A DNA stretch of 64,000 bases from Echinococcus granulosus (GCF_000524195.1 NW_020170431.1:72738-136737); one strand, 5' to 3'; numbered from the stretch's first letter, positions 24,424 through 37,300 are shown. A program made the numbers and translations. The notes: generated by a model not told the origin, from the sequence alone.

Positions 24424-24560
24424 GCCTACCGACTTGTGCTGAGAAATAGCTTTTCCTTTACAAAGTTCTTTAAACAAACAAACTCTACATTGGTTAGCCC
24501 CAAGCGATCTCCTCACTACCCGTCTCCACAAGACTGCTTGTTTTGTGGGTGTGAGGCGAT
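24424..24560 (+). repeat. Dispersed repeat family A, copy 3 (candidate)
   Basis: CTGAGAAATAGCTT, AAACAAACAAACTC and CATTGGTTAGCCCCAA follow the same order as copy 1. Ancient-looking divergence; no protein relic seen. Confidence 0.45.
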
Positions 24561-27500
24561 CTGCAGATACAGAGGTTCACCATAGAGTGTTCATTAACAC
24601 CCAAGGTGAATCTACTCAATGGTGGTCTAGGAGACTTTCCTCTAAAGGATGGTTAGGAAATCAGCCAATCACATTCCTAGTTCCTCAAGGCAACACATGA
24701 CCTTGTTTCTCATGGCACTTTAAAGAGGGAGACTCCGCCTCTTTCTCACCCTCCGTATTCCATAGACAGCTCTCCAGGTGACGATTACCCCACATGTCAA
24801 GCCAACTTTTGTCTTGTTGAGAAGGCCTTATAGAGCGCAATGCAAATGTAAAGTTTTTTCCTGTCAGGTAGCACTCTTTTTTAAAACATCATGAAGCCCT
24901 TTGTTTACCTTCCATTCTTCACGCATGACATAAAGTCACCGTGCCACAAATTCTCACAATGAAGCATACTTTGCTGTCAACGATGTCTAACCCATCAAAC
25001 ACCCCCAGCAAAAATGAAATAAAAGTGGCAAGGAATGAAATAATTATGGTGACATTTACGATATAAGGGCGTAAAGTTAGCAATTACTTTAGCGGGGTTA
25101 TATATCACGTCCTTTTGGCACGAACAGTAAATCCCATATGCTGAGGCTTGGAGCTCCACTGCGCTGAAGACCTTCGTGGCACGTGAAGTTGGGTCGGTTG
25201 GTGGATTTTCGAATCACGAATTCATCAATCACTGTGGGGTCCTCCTAGAGGGAATGCATAGCCAACACAATGTAAGCAAGTGGGTTTTTTTCTTTGTTCC
25301 TGACCTTCAATAAAAAAGGGAACATGGGTCGTGGTCAAAAAACTCATTAACGTGAGAGGTTACGCTTAGCTAGGTGTTGTATAAGTTCCTTCTTTGCCAA
25401 AAGAAGGAAAAACAAAGGCCTACAATGGCCATTTTTAGATTTCATGAGCAAAAAAAGGAGGGAAGACCCAACTCAGACAAAGTGTTTATTGCTTGACAAT
25501 CGGTGCTTCTATCGCTGGCTCTCGCTATCCCACTCCGATTCCTCCTGATTAAATAGTTTTATTATTTTTGGCTCTCCAGCTTTTATGCCTCATAAGGTAA
25601 GTGTGAAAGGCGGTTAATGTATGATGAAATCTTACAGAAGGAATTGTTTTGCACACCAAAATAAATTCAACGACTGTTTCCTTTTTTGAACCAATAAAGA
25701 ACAGGCGCGGCCACCCTTGATATTAAAATGGGCTATCAAAATAAAATAATTCCAACTTTTATAAAAAATAGGGGATTAATGCTGAGGAAATCATTTTATT
25801 TTTACAAAATCCGTGAGGAAGCTAACCGTAGTACAAAAGCTTTTATTTGATTGTGAGGAAAAATGAATTTTTTCTCAGTAAATGTAAGTGCATAAATCAT
25901 TTCAAATGACAGGTGTCGCTTTTTGTTCTTATTTTAATGCCAATTTTTGTTTTTAAATGCCACTTTTGCGCAGGGAGCGTTCAACCCCCCTTCCCCCTAT
26001 CTACCTCATTCCACCCATCTAAACTGCCACAATTGATTAATCAACTAGTCAATCAACCTGTCAATCAATTAATTAATCATGCTGATGGGCGGAGGGCAGT
26101 CAGGAGGACATCTGCAGAGCGCTCTTCATTCTTCAAAAATATACAATTCTTTTTTCTTCCAGCCTAATTATCGCCAGTTTGAGGAGAGGAAGTACAGTGT
26201 AGTGGTATAAAAAACCAAAAGTTTATTTTTAGAAAATCAAGTCATTCTACTACTGATACTACTTATTTCCCTATTTGAGTAGGGTGGAGGCAGCATTAAT
26301 GGGAGCTCTAGGCTTGACAACATTTCTCCAATCTCTTTACAGGCACTTTTAATCTGACGCGTACTTTGGCCTTCATTTTCAGCCCTAATAGTGGTAAACT
26401 CATTGCCATTCATACAAGAAAATTATTTGAAATAAGTAAGTTCTTATTAATTATTTTCAAACGTACGATCTCTCATTAACTCCATGGTGTTCCCCCTGCA
26501 ACCGAAAGAAGTTAATAAGTAGTTGTGCAGGAGCCATGCTTAGTAAAATTGTTTGAATCGCCAATTCATGAGGAGCCGAGGTGATTCGTGGTAAAGAAAT
26601 TTTTTTTAAAAATGCCTCGTCTGTGCATTTCTCAGATAGAGACGGGTATAAATACCACTAACATTTGCTTCCAAAGGAGTAGACAAATTTTCCTTTTTTA
26701 TATAGACCTCTTTTTACTTTTCGTAGATCCCATTTATCTTGACTGAAGTAACTCCGACTGGCAATTTCCTGCTGAAGTTCTCTGGTTGACATATGATGTC
26801 AAAAGTGAATGCTGATGGGACCTACAGCCCAGAGTTATATGCACAAGTGTTGAAATTTATTTTTCTTTAAATACGGAAAAATTACTGTTGAATTTACACA
26901 AAAAGTGGATAATTGAGATGACAGCCTCTCCCGCAAACAAATAACTTGTTGACTGTCCAAAAAATGACTGGCCATACACGTAGGTTTTTTCATCACCTTC
27001 GATTTCCATGTGTGAAAAGGCATTCCAGTTGGGAGTTCTTTTTTCCACTGTGAGATGAAAAATCCCGAAAAATGGTGGGAACTTGACTTTTTTAAGAAGT
27101 TGCTTTATCATGCCGGCTGGGTCATTAATGTGTGTGGATAGGCAGTGGTGAGACCCTTCCTCTAATTATGCATTCTCCCACACTTTCCACATCTAAAGTG
27201 GGGCGCTTTATCCCTGCTCCACAATAAAGAAACGAGCAAAAAGTGGTCTCTCCATCAGAAAAAGGAAGTTTAAAATAGAAAATATAAATTGCTCTGCCAA
27301 ATGTATTCATTAAGTCACACCTAATCCGGGTGCTTCGAGTGCTCGTGTTTAACCATACATTTTTCAAAAGAATCATTTACGATTGACCATTTGAGAAGTT
27401 TTGGGCATTTTCTGACAAAAAAAGACTAGCAAAATTTCTCACACCGAAGGTGGAACATGCTAATCACACTTTTTGTGTTCAACCAATCAGATTAGAGTAT

Positions 27501-27719
27501 CGGAACAAAGGGTCACTCCAGCGAAGTGAGGAATAATCGTAAAAGCAATTAGACCAAGAAATATTTACGAACTCACCTGTGTATTTATGCATAAAGGTTA
27601 TACTTTAACAAAGCCGACTGTTTTTTTTCTTTTCACGGTGTTTGCCCTCCTACCCCAGGAAGGAAACTCGACTTAAACAATTTCGCCCGATTACAAGGGT
27701 GTTACCTTAATAAAACTTA

Positions 27720-27725
27720 TTTATT
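27720..27725 (-). terminator. poly(A) signal of ACP7-like gene
   Basis: TTTATT on the plus strand (AATAAA in the transcript) about 130 bases after the stop codon. Confidence 0.55.
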
Positions 27726-27854
27726 TATGAAATATATTTATAAACAAGAGGCCTTTGTTATTTTTCAAAAACCCTTAAAATTCCCCTATTTATCTGGTCC
27801 GTCCTGACTACATTTTGCTGGTTTAGTGGGGTTTAATTTCCCGCATGTCTGAAA

Positions 27855-28118
27855 TTACTTCAGGTGAAACAACCGCACATTCGCAAAGCTTACCGAGTAG
27901 CCTTGAAAGGGTTTCACAGAGACCTGTTCCAGATGCATATAGGTGGCATTGTGTACAGTGATCCTCATGTAGCCGTAGTCATCAGATCGAAAAGCGGACC
28001 AGGACTGTGGAGTGGGCAGAAAAGGATCCTGACTCTCTTTGTTGCCCGCTGAGCCTGCGACAATGTGTACAGGTCCTGTGGGATCGGTGTAGGGATCGTT
28101 TCCGTGACTGGGGCACAA
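27855..28118 (-). CDS. ACP7: ACP7-like exon 8: C-terminal region
   Basis: Acceptor ATAACTTTTAG. DPYTDPTGPVHIVAGSAGN, SWSAFRSDDYGYMRITVHN and the TAA at 27855 give a protein of the usual family length. A GTAAGC donor-like site after 27894 appears unused, since AATAAA follows soon after the stop. Confidence 0.9.
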   Translation of the reverse strand: MCPSHGNDPYTDPTGPVHIVAGSAGNKESQDPFLPTPQSWSAFRSDDYGYMRITVHNATYMHLEQVSVKPFQGYSVSFANVRLFHLK

Positions 28119-31100
28119 CTAAAAGTTATTCATTGTAGGGTTAGCATGCTAATACGGGTAGCGGTTGGTCTGGAGGTTGAATAAGGCACAATGAATGGAC
28201 AAAAGGTGCTGTCATGGATCACGTTTCAGTCCTTTTGCCTTATGGCTTTCCCACTCGAAGCGAAGCCCACAATTCCGAGCTTGATCTCGCAAATAAAGTA
28301 GTAAAGTTCTGGCTTTGCTATAAGAGCTGAGTGGCAAATGTCAGCACCAAATGTCAAAGGAGACATAGGCTCTAAGTCTGATTTGACGGTAATTGGAGAG
28401 GGCTGTGCGATGATTAGATGACTTTAATTTACCCTCCTCATTGATGGGGACTGTGTATTAAAAGAGAACCTGGTCACCTTTCACCACCTTCCTACTTCGC
28501 ATGTAGCTATCCAACACAAAGGACGGAAAATGTTTACTTTAAGAATGCAATGAAACACATTCCCCCATCCATTATGCAGCGGTGGACCGACACCCATCCG
28601 TCACTCCTTTATGATGCAAGCATGTAAAAGCTCCCAACACCCCGAGCTGCGGTGAAAACCGGAGCAACTTTTTGCACTGCCTGATGCCTAGAGCTAGTAG
28701 ACTGAAGGGAAGCAAAAAGCTTGTTTCATTCCCTCATCTCACGCACTCCACCCGCCCCCTCTCCCTCCCCTCCTCAAAAAAGAAATTTCCCCACGGAATA
28801 CGTGCTTTTCCACTACGGTGTGAAGAAAAAGGAGGAGAACAAAACATATTTTAAATGTGCTTGCACAGTGATTTGCCTATTTTCTGCTCTTAAAAGCAGC
28901 AATTGCAAATTAGAGTTGGGAAAAAGAAGAAAGTGAGCGGAAGGGGGGAAGTAAAATTGGCGTGAAGGCAAATGTTTGTTGCTAATTGAAGCTAAGCTTA
29001 CTTTTAGAGCGGAAGCAATTGTCAAGGCAACTGTTAGGTGGAAATGCCGAAGCAGAGCTACCCATTCCCTTAAACACTTTGCAGGGAGTCAAAAGCCCAA
29101 TTCGCTCTACTTTCTATTAATAACTTGGGAATGGAAACGGACGGGGTAATCGAACTGAGATGAAAAATGGGGTGGGAGTAGGTTTACTTAAAAAGCAAAG
29201 TGACTGAGTCAATGTAAGAGTCAATTTCTTTAATTGAATAGACAATTTTTGGGATTTAAGGTGGGGACGCTGAATACCTACTTAAGTAGCTGTGTCAGGC
29301 AAGGTGAGGAGGTGATCTACGCCAAGGAAAAAGGATCGCAAGGAATCTCTCACCTAGATGGCCTTTGAGACAGAATGAATTACGCTTTCTCAAAAAGTAT
29401 GGCACTGATAATCTTTATTTTGAGGTCTTTGTTAGACTAACCAGCGAGAGGTTGTCAACGTGGAAATGGAGGCACTTTGAGAAAAGTTATTGTGTCTATG
29501 GGAAAAAAATAAGTGTCCAATAAAACAAAAGATCAGAATCTATTATGTTTACTTGAGTTCTAAAATTGGCTAATGCACTTTTGAATTTGTTTTTGATCCA
29601 TGACAAAGGGAGGGCAAGATAAACCGTTGGGCAGTCATTGTTCTCTCCTGAGAGCGCATTTCCACCGGTGCTCGACAGTTTAATTGACTGGAAAGGAGGG
29701 ACTTTATGGCTGGAAGACACGAAGGAAAGTAGTCCTATCCGTCAAGACCTTCGAGGCGAAATAGCCTTCCCTTCTAAGGACATTGTACCCGTGTGGTGAT
29801 CCTCTTGCTGCCTTCCCTTTTGGACAACAGGATTAACACACGGAACAGCGTCAGACTCATATTTCACCACCTAATTTACAGAGGTAAATTTGTCTTTTTA
29901 TTGTTTGACCTTCTAAACAGCGTCCAGATTTAGTTTTTATGCTTCCATTTGGCTTTCCCAATGGAGGTTCCTCCGGTTGGATAATTACGTAATTATACAT
30001 TGCATTCCAATAAAAGTTATTTTTAAATACCTGTCTTTACAGATCATAAAACAAGGCAAATTTGGTAAAAAGTGGCTGCAGAGGAAAAAAAGAGTTCAAA
30101 GCAAGCTATTATTAATTAAAAGGAGAAGTGAGAAATAAAATAGCGTCATAGATCGCGAGCGAATGAAAGGCGGAATTTGTTATTTGACAGATCAGAAGGA
30201 ATTTTGGTGCAGAATTCTGTCACAACTATCAAAAAATGGAGCTAAACGGTCGTAGAACTACTAAATCCTTATTTTTGATAAAGGTCTTTTCTTCATTTTG
30301 CTTGATGGTAAAGGAATTCGTGATTACTTGACACCTCTTGGATCAAGAGCCTGTTTAAGACGCTCTGATGGGACAAGGAGGGACAAAGTCAAAAGACGAT
30401 CAACAGAAGGCAAAATAGACATTCTTATGATATTCTATCGAATTTTAACAAATACTAATAATAAATAAATCCTTGCGTGTTGTCACAACTGACCTTGAGT
30501 TTGTAGACGGGATAGCAACGCTCGTAGGAGTGTTCGTGTGCGGCAAACACAATGTCCACGCCTTCACGGTAGAACAACTCCTCCAAACCAAGGAGGTAGT
30601 ACTTGGATATGCCGTCTGTAAAGGGTATTCCCGTCCTTATCCAATTGTCTGGATTGGTGCAGTGCTGGGGGTCATCACTGTTGGAGCAGTACATGGGTCG
30701 GTGACTGAAGGCGATTATCCACGGATGTTTGGCTCGATTTTCGGGCTTGTTTGCCTCCTTCGGTTGGATGGGAGAGTACAACAATTCAGTTGTTTAGTAA
30801 ATAAACAAATTATTACAACAGGACTGCTTGGTAAAAAGCGGAAAAGTGATCAACACTACCTCTGGACAAATTGAAAAATATTTTATTTATTTTTTTTTAT
30901 TTTTTTTCCAACCATGTCGATTCTTATTTGTTAAAAGATAGTAATTTAGCTATACGTGAAGGTCCTTCTCCAACCAGACGTATTGTCGGTAGATCTGTTG
31001 CGTGCCGAATTGCGGGAAGTAGTAGTAGTCGGATACAAAGGCCACAAAGTGAACTGGTCCAACATCTATGCTAAAAGTGGAAGTTTAATTCATACTTTAT

Positions 31101-33854
31101 TGTGATTTTTTGAAAAAAAACATGGGGAAGAGAAAGCGGTTTTGTAGCATACGACCTACCTGTAAAACATGTCATCGTTTCTTTCACCGGGCATGTTAAA
31201 ACGCGCTTTGTAGTGCGAAAAGTTACTGAAGCGGGAAAAAAAGGAAACAAGGATTTTATTTTCACCATTAATATCATTTTTTTGGTGATTTTAACTCCTT
31301 TTTCGGCAGAAGCTAAGTGCTAAATTATACATATCGTTTGCCGCTTTTTGCTTGTTTCTTTTAGTTGGAAAGACTAGCTTTTCCTACCCAAAGTTAGTTG
31401 GAAGGCTGTGCCTCTCCGATCCACACAACCTGTGCCCCTTTTTTAGGTAAAACAATTCGCTATTTAGCACGTCTCTGTTGCCAACACATCGTTCAAATTG
31501 TCCCATCACTTAGACAGGTTAATTGTAACACCCAGTGGGTACATATTTGGAGTCAAGCAACCTGGTTACATTGGAGGCCAGTCTCTACTGCGTAGACAAT
31601 GAGTTGCCTAGAAGTCATTGTTAAGTACACCCTATAAAGAGATTATAAATACTGAGCATTAAATAACTCACTAAGCGCTTTCGTGGTTACCCACCGCGGT
31701 CATGTAAGGCACTCGAGCGGCGGTCTCTTGCATCAGTTGCATAAATGCATCGCCGAGACGTCCATTGTTCTTCAAAAGAGAAGGGCATTTAAAGATTTAA
31801 TCAAGGCGACCTCTGTCAAATGCAGGCAGGGCAGGAGGCTTTATCGGGGGAGGAGGGAGGGAGGCTGGGGGGTAGGCAATAAAGTGAGTCTCTATTCTCC
31901 CTAAAATTAGACCACAACGCGAGGTCAGCGCCAGAGGGATAGGAGCAAAAATGCCTTAAAAGTTTAAATAAAGTGTTTTTTGTTTGTGGTAGTTTTATGA
32001 AAGACCCTGAGTTGTTGGTGCTTCCGTATGCAGTACCAGCTTTGCCTCAGGACAGGTGGGGGCAGTTTTATCACTTAAATATGCCTCTTCAATAACATTT
32101 GCTTCCTTTTTGGTCATCTTTCTCCTAACGCTGTCTCGAGTCAAATGTTCGCGGGTTTTTCCCTCTAGGGAAAAATCAACTTTAAGGTCACTTGAAAGAG
32201 AAAAAATTTTACCTCCCTTGTCAACTACACAAGTAAAATAAAGGAGGAGAATAATCTCTTTTCTTAACGTAACCTTTTGTTATAAAGCCAGCTATGAAAA
32301 AGCTTATTTTAAAGCACGTCTCGTGTATTTTTTTCACGTGTACCAAAATCCTTTTGTTTCTTTCCACCGGATAACCTTTGTTTTTCCAACTTACTGTATC
32401 GAAGTCGTATGCAAAATCACCATTGTGAAGTAACAATTGAAAAACTCCCGACTTGGCGTCGCTTTCCAGGTAGGGGATTGAGACGCCCCCCTCAACTCCC
32501 ATGTCTCCAAGCATGGCAAATGAGAGTGGCCAATCACTGCCCGAAGGCAGTGTCCGAAATGAGTAGACGGTTGACCAGATGAATGCTTCTGTTGAGGCGT
32601 TGTTGCCTACCTTGTAAACTACAACAAATTGACATTTTAAAGGTTAGAAAAAATGGAACAGTTAAAAAGAAGCTCCTCATTTAGCGGCTAGCTACTTTGC
32701 ATGCCCCAATGAATGTCGCTATGTCATTTGTCCGAAAGATGTCACGCTTAGGAGAGAGACAGACTCATTTTTACATCCTCTATTACCTTCTGGGCATAGA
32801 CAAATGGTTAAAGTATTAACTTTCTAGTTAGGCATTTATTTATAATGTCAAAGGTGGGGAGGTTTGGTAAGGTGACTTGCGACAAGGTCAGAGGGCAATG
32901 ATTGGGGCAAAGTGGTTGCTGCATTCGACCTACTGACATCATGATTAAACAATCAACATTAGTAAGATTTTTACTGCTTAATACTAGATATGTCATTTTC
33001 CTTCCTCCTTTACTTCTCAGCTGGACAGAAGGGTAAACAGAGGGGCGAAGGTCAGTCCACCATGAGTTAAGAGGCGAGAAAAGCAGTACGGATAACAGAT
33101 AGGGCAGAAGTGGGCTAATCTAGGTACAAATTCTGTCATGACTACCTGTTTTTTTCTACAAATCGTCTTGTTTAACTGGTAAATATATCTGTTCTTAAGT
33201 AAGTCTTAGAAGGTAGATTTTCAAGAAGCATTTTCCGCAATTACCGTAAGTGGTGTTGGGCAGCAGATCCCGAAGGGTGACTTTATGCATGTAGCTTACA
33301 CGCTGCTCTTCGCCTCCATCCACAAAAGGTGTTTGCAAGGCCGAGATGAAAATCTTGGGCTCATTCTGACCATAGAGAATTGCCGATGCGGAAGCCTGAT
33401 GCTGTGTTGTCCACGTTACTGTCATACTGTTGGGTTCACCTGAAAGGTCAAGGCAGGAACGGTGCCCATCACATCGCACAGGTTACTTTACTCCTGAAAC
33501 GCCTGCTCAGTTGTCTACCTCATCTGTCAAAATGTTAAATCATTTGTCTACAACCCAACCACAGAAGCAAGAGAGGATAGAGGCTTCTGGCCTCCGTCCG
33601 TTCGCCCCTATAAGTGACTTAACAAGGTAGGCAACTGGGAGACTGTCTAACCGTATACAATTCCTCCTTCACGATCGCATATTCCATTTAAATTATGTTA
33701 GACTTTAAAAAATGACAAAAGAATAAAGGCACACTTAGTTGTGGTAAGTAAAGGGAAGGAAAAACTCACAACCCAAAGAGAGGTGAATCTGTTCGGGAGC
33801 ATTGTCAGCTATCACCAAAGCAAAGATTGACAGTAGGATAACTCGCGTCACCAT
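27855..33854 (-). CDS. ACP7: Secreted purple acid phosphatase, ACP7-like (metallophosphoesterase)
   Basis: Hydrolyses phosphate monoesters at a binuclear metal centre. Eight exons: 33854-33770, 33439-33245, 32618-32395, 31769-31672, 31225-31160, 31070-30956, 30757-30494, 28118-27855. Every junction keeps phase and the sum is 436 residues, against about 438 in human ACP7. A signal peptide (VILLSIFALVIA) opens the protein. The N-terminal fibronectin-like domain has NSMTVTWT and PFVDGG. All metal-ligand motifs are visible: GDMG, GDFAYD, GNHE, SHRPMYC and AHEHSYER. TGPVHIVAGSAG and GYMRITVHNATYMHLEQVS complete the C-terminal part. It is probably secreted or lysosomal. It looks intact. Confidence 0.93.
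30494..30757 (-). CDS. ACP7: ACP7-like exon 7: last metal-ligand motifs
   Basis: Acceptor CAACCGAAG, donor CTCAAG|GTCAGT. HPWIIAFSHRPMYCSNSDD and IVFAAHEHSYERCYPVY give the three His ligands; GLEELFYREGVD lies between them. Confidence 0.95.
30956..31070 (-). CDS. ACP7: ACP7-like exon 6
   Basis: Acceptor CACTTTTAG, donor CTTCAC|GTATAG. Encodes DVGPVHFVAFVSDYYYFPQF and QYVWLEKDL, matching the family's DLGPAH region and WLESDL. Confidence 0.9.
31160..31225 (-). CDS. ACP7: ACP7-like exon 5
   Basis: A 66-base exon (acceptor CCGCTTCAG, donor TACAG|GTAGGT) encoding NFSHYKARFNMPGERNDDMF, the family's NFSNYKARFSMPG block. Confidence 0.9.
31672..31769 (-). CDS. ACP7: ACP7-like exon 4: GNHE motif
   Basis: Acceptor CTTTTGAAG, donor GCTTA|GTGAGT. 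NNGRLGDAFMQLMQ is followed by PYMTAVGNHES; the Asn of GNHE is a metal ligand. Confidence 0.92.
32395..32618 (-). CDS. ACP7: ACP7-like exon 3: first metal-ligand blocks
   Basis: Acceptor TTTGTTGTAG, donor GATACA|GTAAGT. FAMLGDMG supplies the first Asp; LHNGDFAYDFDT supplies the bridging Asp and the Tyr responsible for the purple colour in this family. Confidence 0.93.
33245..33439 (-). CDS. ACP7: ACP7-like exon 2: N-terminal fibronectin-like domain
   Basis: Acceptor CCTTTCAG. EPNSMTVTWTTQHQASASA, TPFVDGGEEQRVSYMHKVTL and RDLLPNTTY align throughout with ACP7. Donor TTACG|GTAATT. Confidence 0.93.
33770..33854 (-). CDS. ACP7: ACP7-like exon 1: signal peptide
   Basis: ATG at 33854; MVTRVILLSIFALVIADNAP is a clear signal peptide, followed by EQIHLSLG as in ACP7 (EQVHLSY). 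Donor T|GTGAGT; an alternative GG|GTTGTG three bases earlier in the transcript would also keep phase. Confidence 0.88.
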
Positions 33855-34315
33855 GGCTGGTCACCTAGGTTGTGCACACGTAAATGGTCTATTCATGCTG
33901 ATCGTGCCTAAACATGCTTATTTATGTTGCAGCTATTTGTTTATGAAAAGTGGATTGGGTGGTGTTTATGCGATGTCCTTGTCACCGCAAAGTCAGTTTC
34001 GTGTCAATTCTACTGCTCTGTTGGATGGTGGTTTTTTGCATCTGGACTGCAAACCTTTTTAAACAATTGAAAAAAGATTGGGTTTTAAATGTTAGGTCTA
34101 AAAAATGGCATAAGATTGTTATCATGGTGATGGAACAGGTAATGAGAGAGTTGTGGCAGTTTACATCAGCAACCGTGATATGGCATTTGTCAGATATTAA
34201 CAAAGAGGTTATTAAATAAAAGCGTAGTATATAAGATGAAATTTTATCCTCTTAAAAATCCCAAAATTTGCCCTTTTGTGTTAAAAACTGTAATATTAAA
34301 GGATGTTCGCGTCCA

Positions 34316-34373
34316 GCGTCACATATGTGTGACGCGGATTCCTGATTGGTTTACGGCGAATAATTGAACCAAT
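34316..34373. promoter_or_regulatory. CRE-like inverted repeat and CCAAT boxes upstream of ACP7-like gene
   Basis: GCGTCACA, TATG, TGTGACGC at 34316-34335 is an 8-base inverted repeat holding two opposed CRE half sites (CGTCA/TGACG). ATTGG (inverted CCAAT) at 34345 and CCAAT at 34369 follow. About 460 bases upstream of the phosphatase ATG. Regulatory function is inferred from motifs only. Confidence 0.35.
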
Positions 34374-37300
34374 TAGAGTTGCAAATTATTACTTCCATGC
34401 AATTTTTGCCTTTTTTCCTAGGAAATATGTTAAGCTCATTTTAGCTCAGTATGTAATTGACTATAAAGCAAATCTCCTCCCACCAGCCAACTTCTTTATT
34501 GCCTGTGATGCAACCAATTGACAAAATTGAAGAAGTGGCATATGCTTTGGAAAATTTGATGGAGTGAAACTGCCGAGATACCACTCTGATTACACGCTAT
34601 TTCCTACAGCTGGCTAAAATTGAAATGATAAGATCAAAATTGTCGATGCAGAGCGCATTAGAACCCTGGGGTTGTTTGTTATCAGGGTGACAGAGAGACT
34701 GTAAAAATTGAATTGAAGGTTAAACGCGGCGTAAATCGACGCGCTTTGATGCACAAAACAATTTTGTTTGAAGTAGCTCAAAGCACCCGACAGGGATTAC
34801 AAAATGACTACTTCCTGTCTGGCTGTCTGTCTGCCCGTCCCACTAAAAGAACCATACCCGAATCTATTTCCCCCAAAGCGAATATACTCGTTTCAGTCTC
34901 CCTCCCTTCCTTCTCTTTAAACACTTCATATGAGGAGGTCTAGAGAGTTAGACATTAAGGCCAACGAGATAATGTACCATTGTGGACCATCCACTCCTGG
35001 ACCTAGTCTTGTAGAGGGGCAAGACCTGCCATAGCCAACTTTTGATCCGGAATGTGTAGGGGGTAGCTTCTCGCAAGGCCAACTGAGACGTTTGAAGTTA
35101 CAATTCTGAAAAGGAATGCTACTGTGGTAAATGTGTTCCACCACCAATTACAGGTGAACATTTGGTGGCAAGCAACAGCCGTGGTGGGTACAGGCAGAAA
35201 CGCGCAGTGATAAACGAGGTCTCTTGTGAACAAAGGTGTGAAATCCACAAGTCGCTACTCTCTCAGGGGACTTCAAGCATCGTGTTGTGTGGCAATGGGA
35301 AGCTTTTCTACTCAGTCGTGTGACTTTGGAGTGGCTTCAAATGTACATCTGACAGTAGTTCTCTGCCCAGGCCCTTGGCCGGCATTCTTGTGAACAATCA
35401 ATGCATAAAATGCTTGAACATGGACGCTTGGTTGTTGCATAACTTGCAGTAAAGAGACGATTTTCTTCGTCCTTCGAGAAAAGCCCCTCGATAGTCAGCA
35501 TTTCGGCTTTGATGAAGGAGTGAAGTAGGCTAAACTAGGATAGTTCAGAAAACCGATCTTTAGGAGTTAGCTAAACTCGGATAGAGGTGGAAAAGTGTAA
35601 CAGAGAGCTACCTTGAAAATTTAGGTCATATCCTATTCTTAGAAGTATTTTCCTTCCTCTTACAGATCGTGAGTTTAAAAGTTCTGACATTGCCTTGAAC
35701 ACCTTCTGTGCAAAGCATGTAGCGGTCAACCTCAAAGCGATGATCCGACCTCAAGCTGCCATGGATTCGATTGGCCGATCCCCTTGCTTTCAGCAATAAT
35801 TAATCACCTGGATTGCTTATTTCTACTTTTTTCCCCCACAGAACAAAAGCGCTTTTTATTGTCTGACTTCCAGACGCAAATTCCTCCACAACTTCTCCAG
35901 CTCACGTGGAAAATAGCGTATCTTCCATCTGTACAAAATTGAGAGGATAAACCTAAATTTATTTTTAAATATAAGAATAGTTTTAGTGTATCAAACCCCC
36001 TCTTTCTTCAGTGAAAAAGAAATGCGCTGTCTCTTGTAACTGCCTTTGGAATATGCAAATGAGGAATTCGAGCAGTAATAGAGTTGGCAGAAAGAAGATT
36101 AATTTCTTTGTACTACTGAAAGTTATGTGAGAGGTTTGGTTGGTAAATCCGCCCCACCTTTCCATAGAGGCGGACAGAGAGTACTATGAAGAAAACCAAA
36201 GGAGGTGAAAGTCGAGTGATTCTCTAGGAATACTTTGAATTCGTGCAAATTACGAAATTAAAAAAAAAATTAGTAAATTTTTAGAAAAAGGCTACTTCGT
36301 GACTACTCTCACAGTGTACTTTTGGCTTCCAAAAGTCACTTGAAAATAAATTATTCGGTCGCACAAGTGGGTGATTGGTTCTGTCTGGAGCGTCTAGGCG
36401 CAATTAAATCACTGCTGTGTCCAGGTGTAGACAGTACAGTATAATACACGTCTGCTTGTGTGTACTTTTTAGGGGGAGGCAATTGATAAATACCAGCCCT
36501 ACGACGGAGTGGACGCCATCGTCCTCCGGGGAGGGGGAAAAGGACTCTGAACAAGATTAGACATCATTCCTGCACACCTTTTATTGTTACTATCCCGTAA
36601 AGGATGTAGGAGTTCAACCCGTCCAGCCCTTTTAATGGACATGAAAGCTGAGGTGGAAAAGAGAGCCACCGAGCCTATTCCAGCAAAATCTTGCAAATTC
36701 AGATTACAAAAAAAGACATCGGCCCTAATCAAACAAATCAGGTATTGCGGTTCAATGGAAATAAACAAATGCATGCGATTTATGTTTATGACACCAGAGA
36801 AGGACGTTCCGACAGTCTTTGCTCTTGCAGTCGCATTAATTGTTCACTCAAAGAAAAACTTTCTAATTTATTACCGAACTACCACACGCGAGTCGTGCGT
36901 TTTGCGACTTATCCTATAAAAGAGGCGATTTCTCAAAGACGATGCAAATAAATCACGATTTATTAAATAAGCTTAATTATCGAAGCAATTAAGTGCGTTC
37001 ATTTTCACTAAACAGGAGATTTTCGAAGCTTTTGATACACCGCGTGTTCTAGCCGGTTATAAGTTTTAAGCATTTGATAAGCGTTATCAAAATATTTTTT
37101 GGCAAACAAACCATAAATATTTAAGGCTTAAAGATATGTAGCCTGATTAACAAAACCTTGCATTTGTCCTCAAAAGAGTCTTAAAACAAGCGTTCAAGTT
37201 AGGCCGTATGCTTGGATCTCCCGTTTTTTGTCTTTGGTAGTTGTAAAAACGTGTTATTTCTAATTCCCGATTCATTTATAGAAAACGTCTTAAGGTTTTT

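Larger units (their letters stand above)
18307..27719. other. Gene-poor intergenic region
   Basis: No convincing exon. Frames such as 19180-19491 (minus; Glu-rich because it crosses a CTC/CTT tract) and 21726-21974 show no domain. It contains repeat family A copy 3, A/T runs, and ATTAATCA/AATCAA-rich sequence at 26.03-26.08 kb. Confidence 0.5.

Noticed and set aside
30473..30874. 133-codon plus frame
   Set aside because: Antisense to the ACP7-like exon 7, which carries the catalytic motifs on the minus strand.
31683..31904. 73-codon plus frame
   Set aside because: Overlaps ACP7-like exon 4 on the opposite strand and then runs into intron; no domain.
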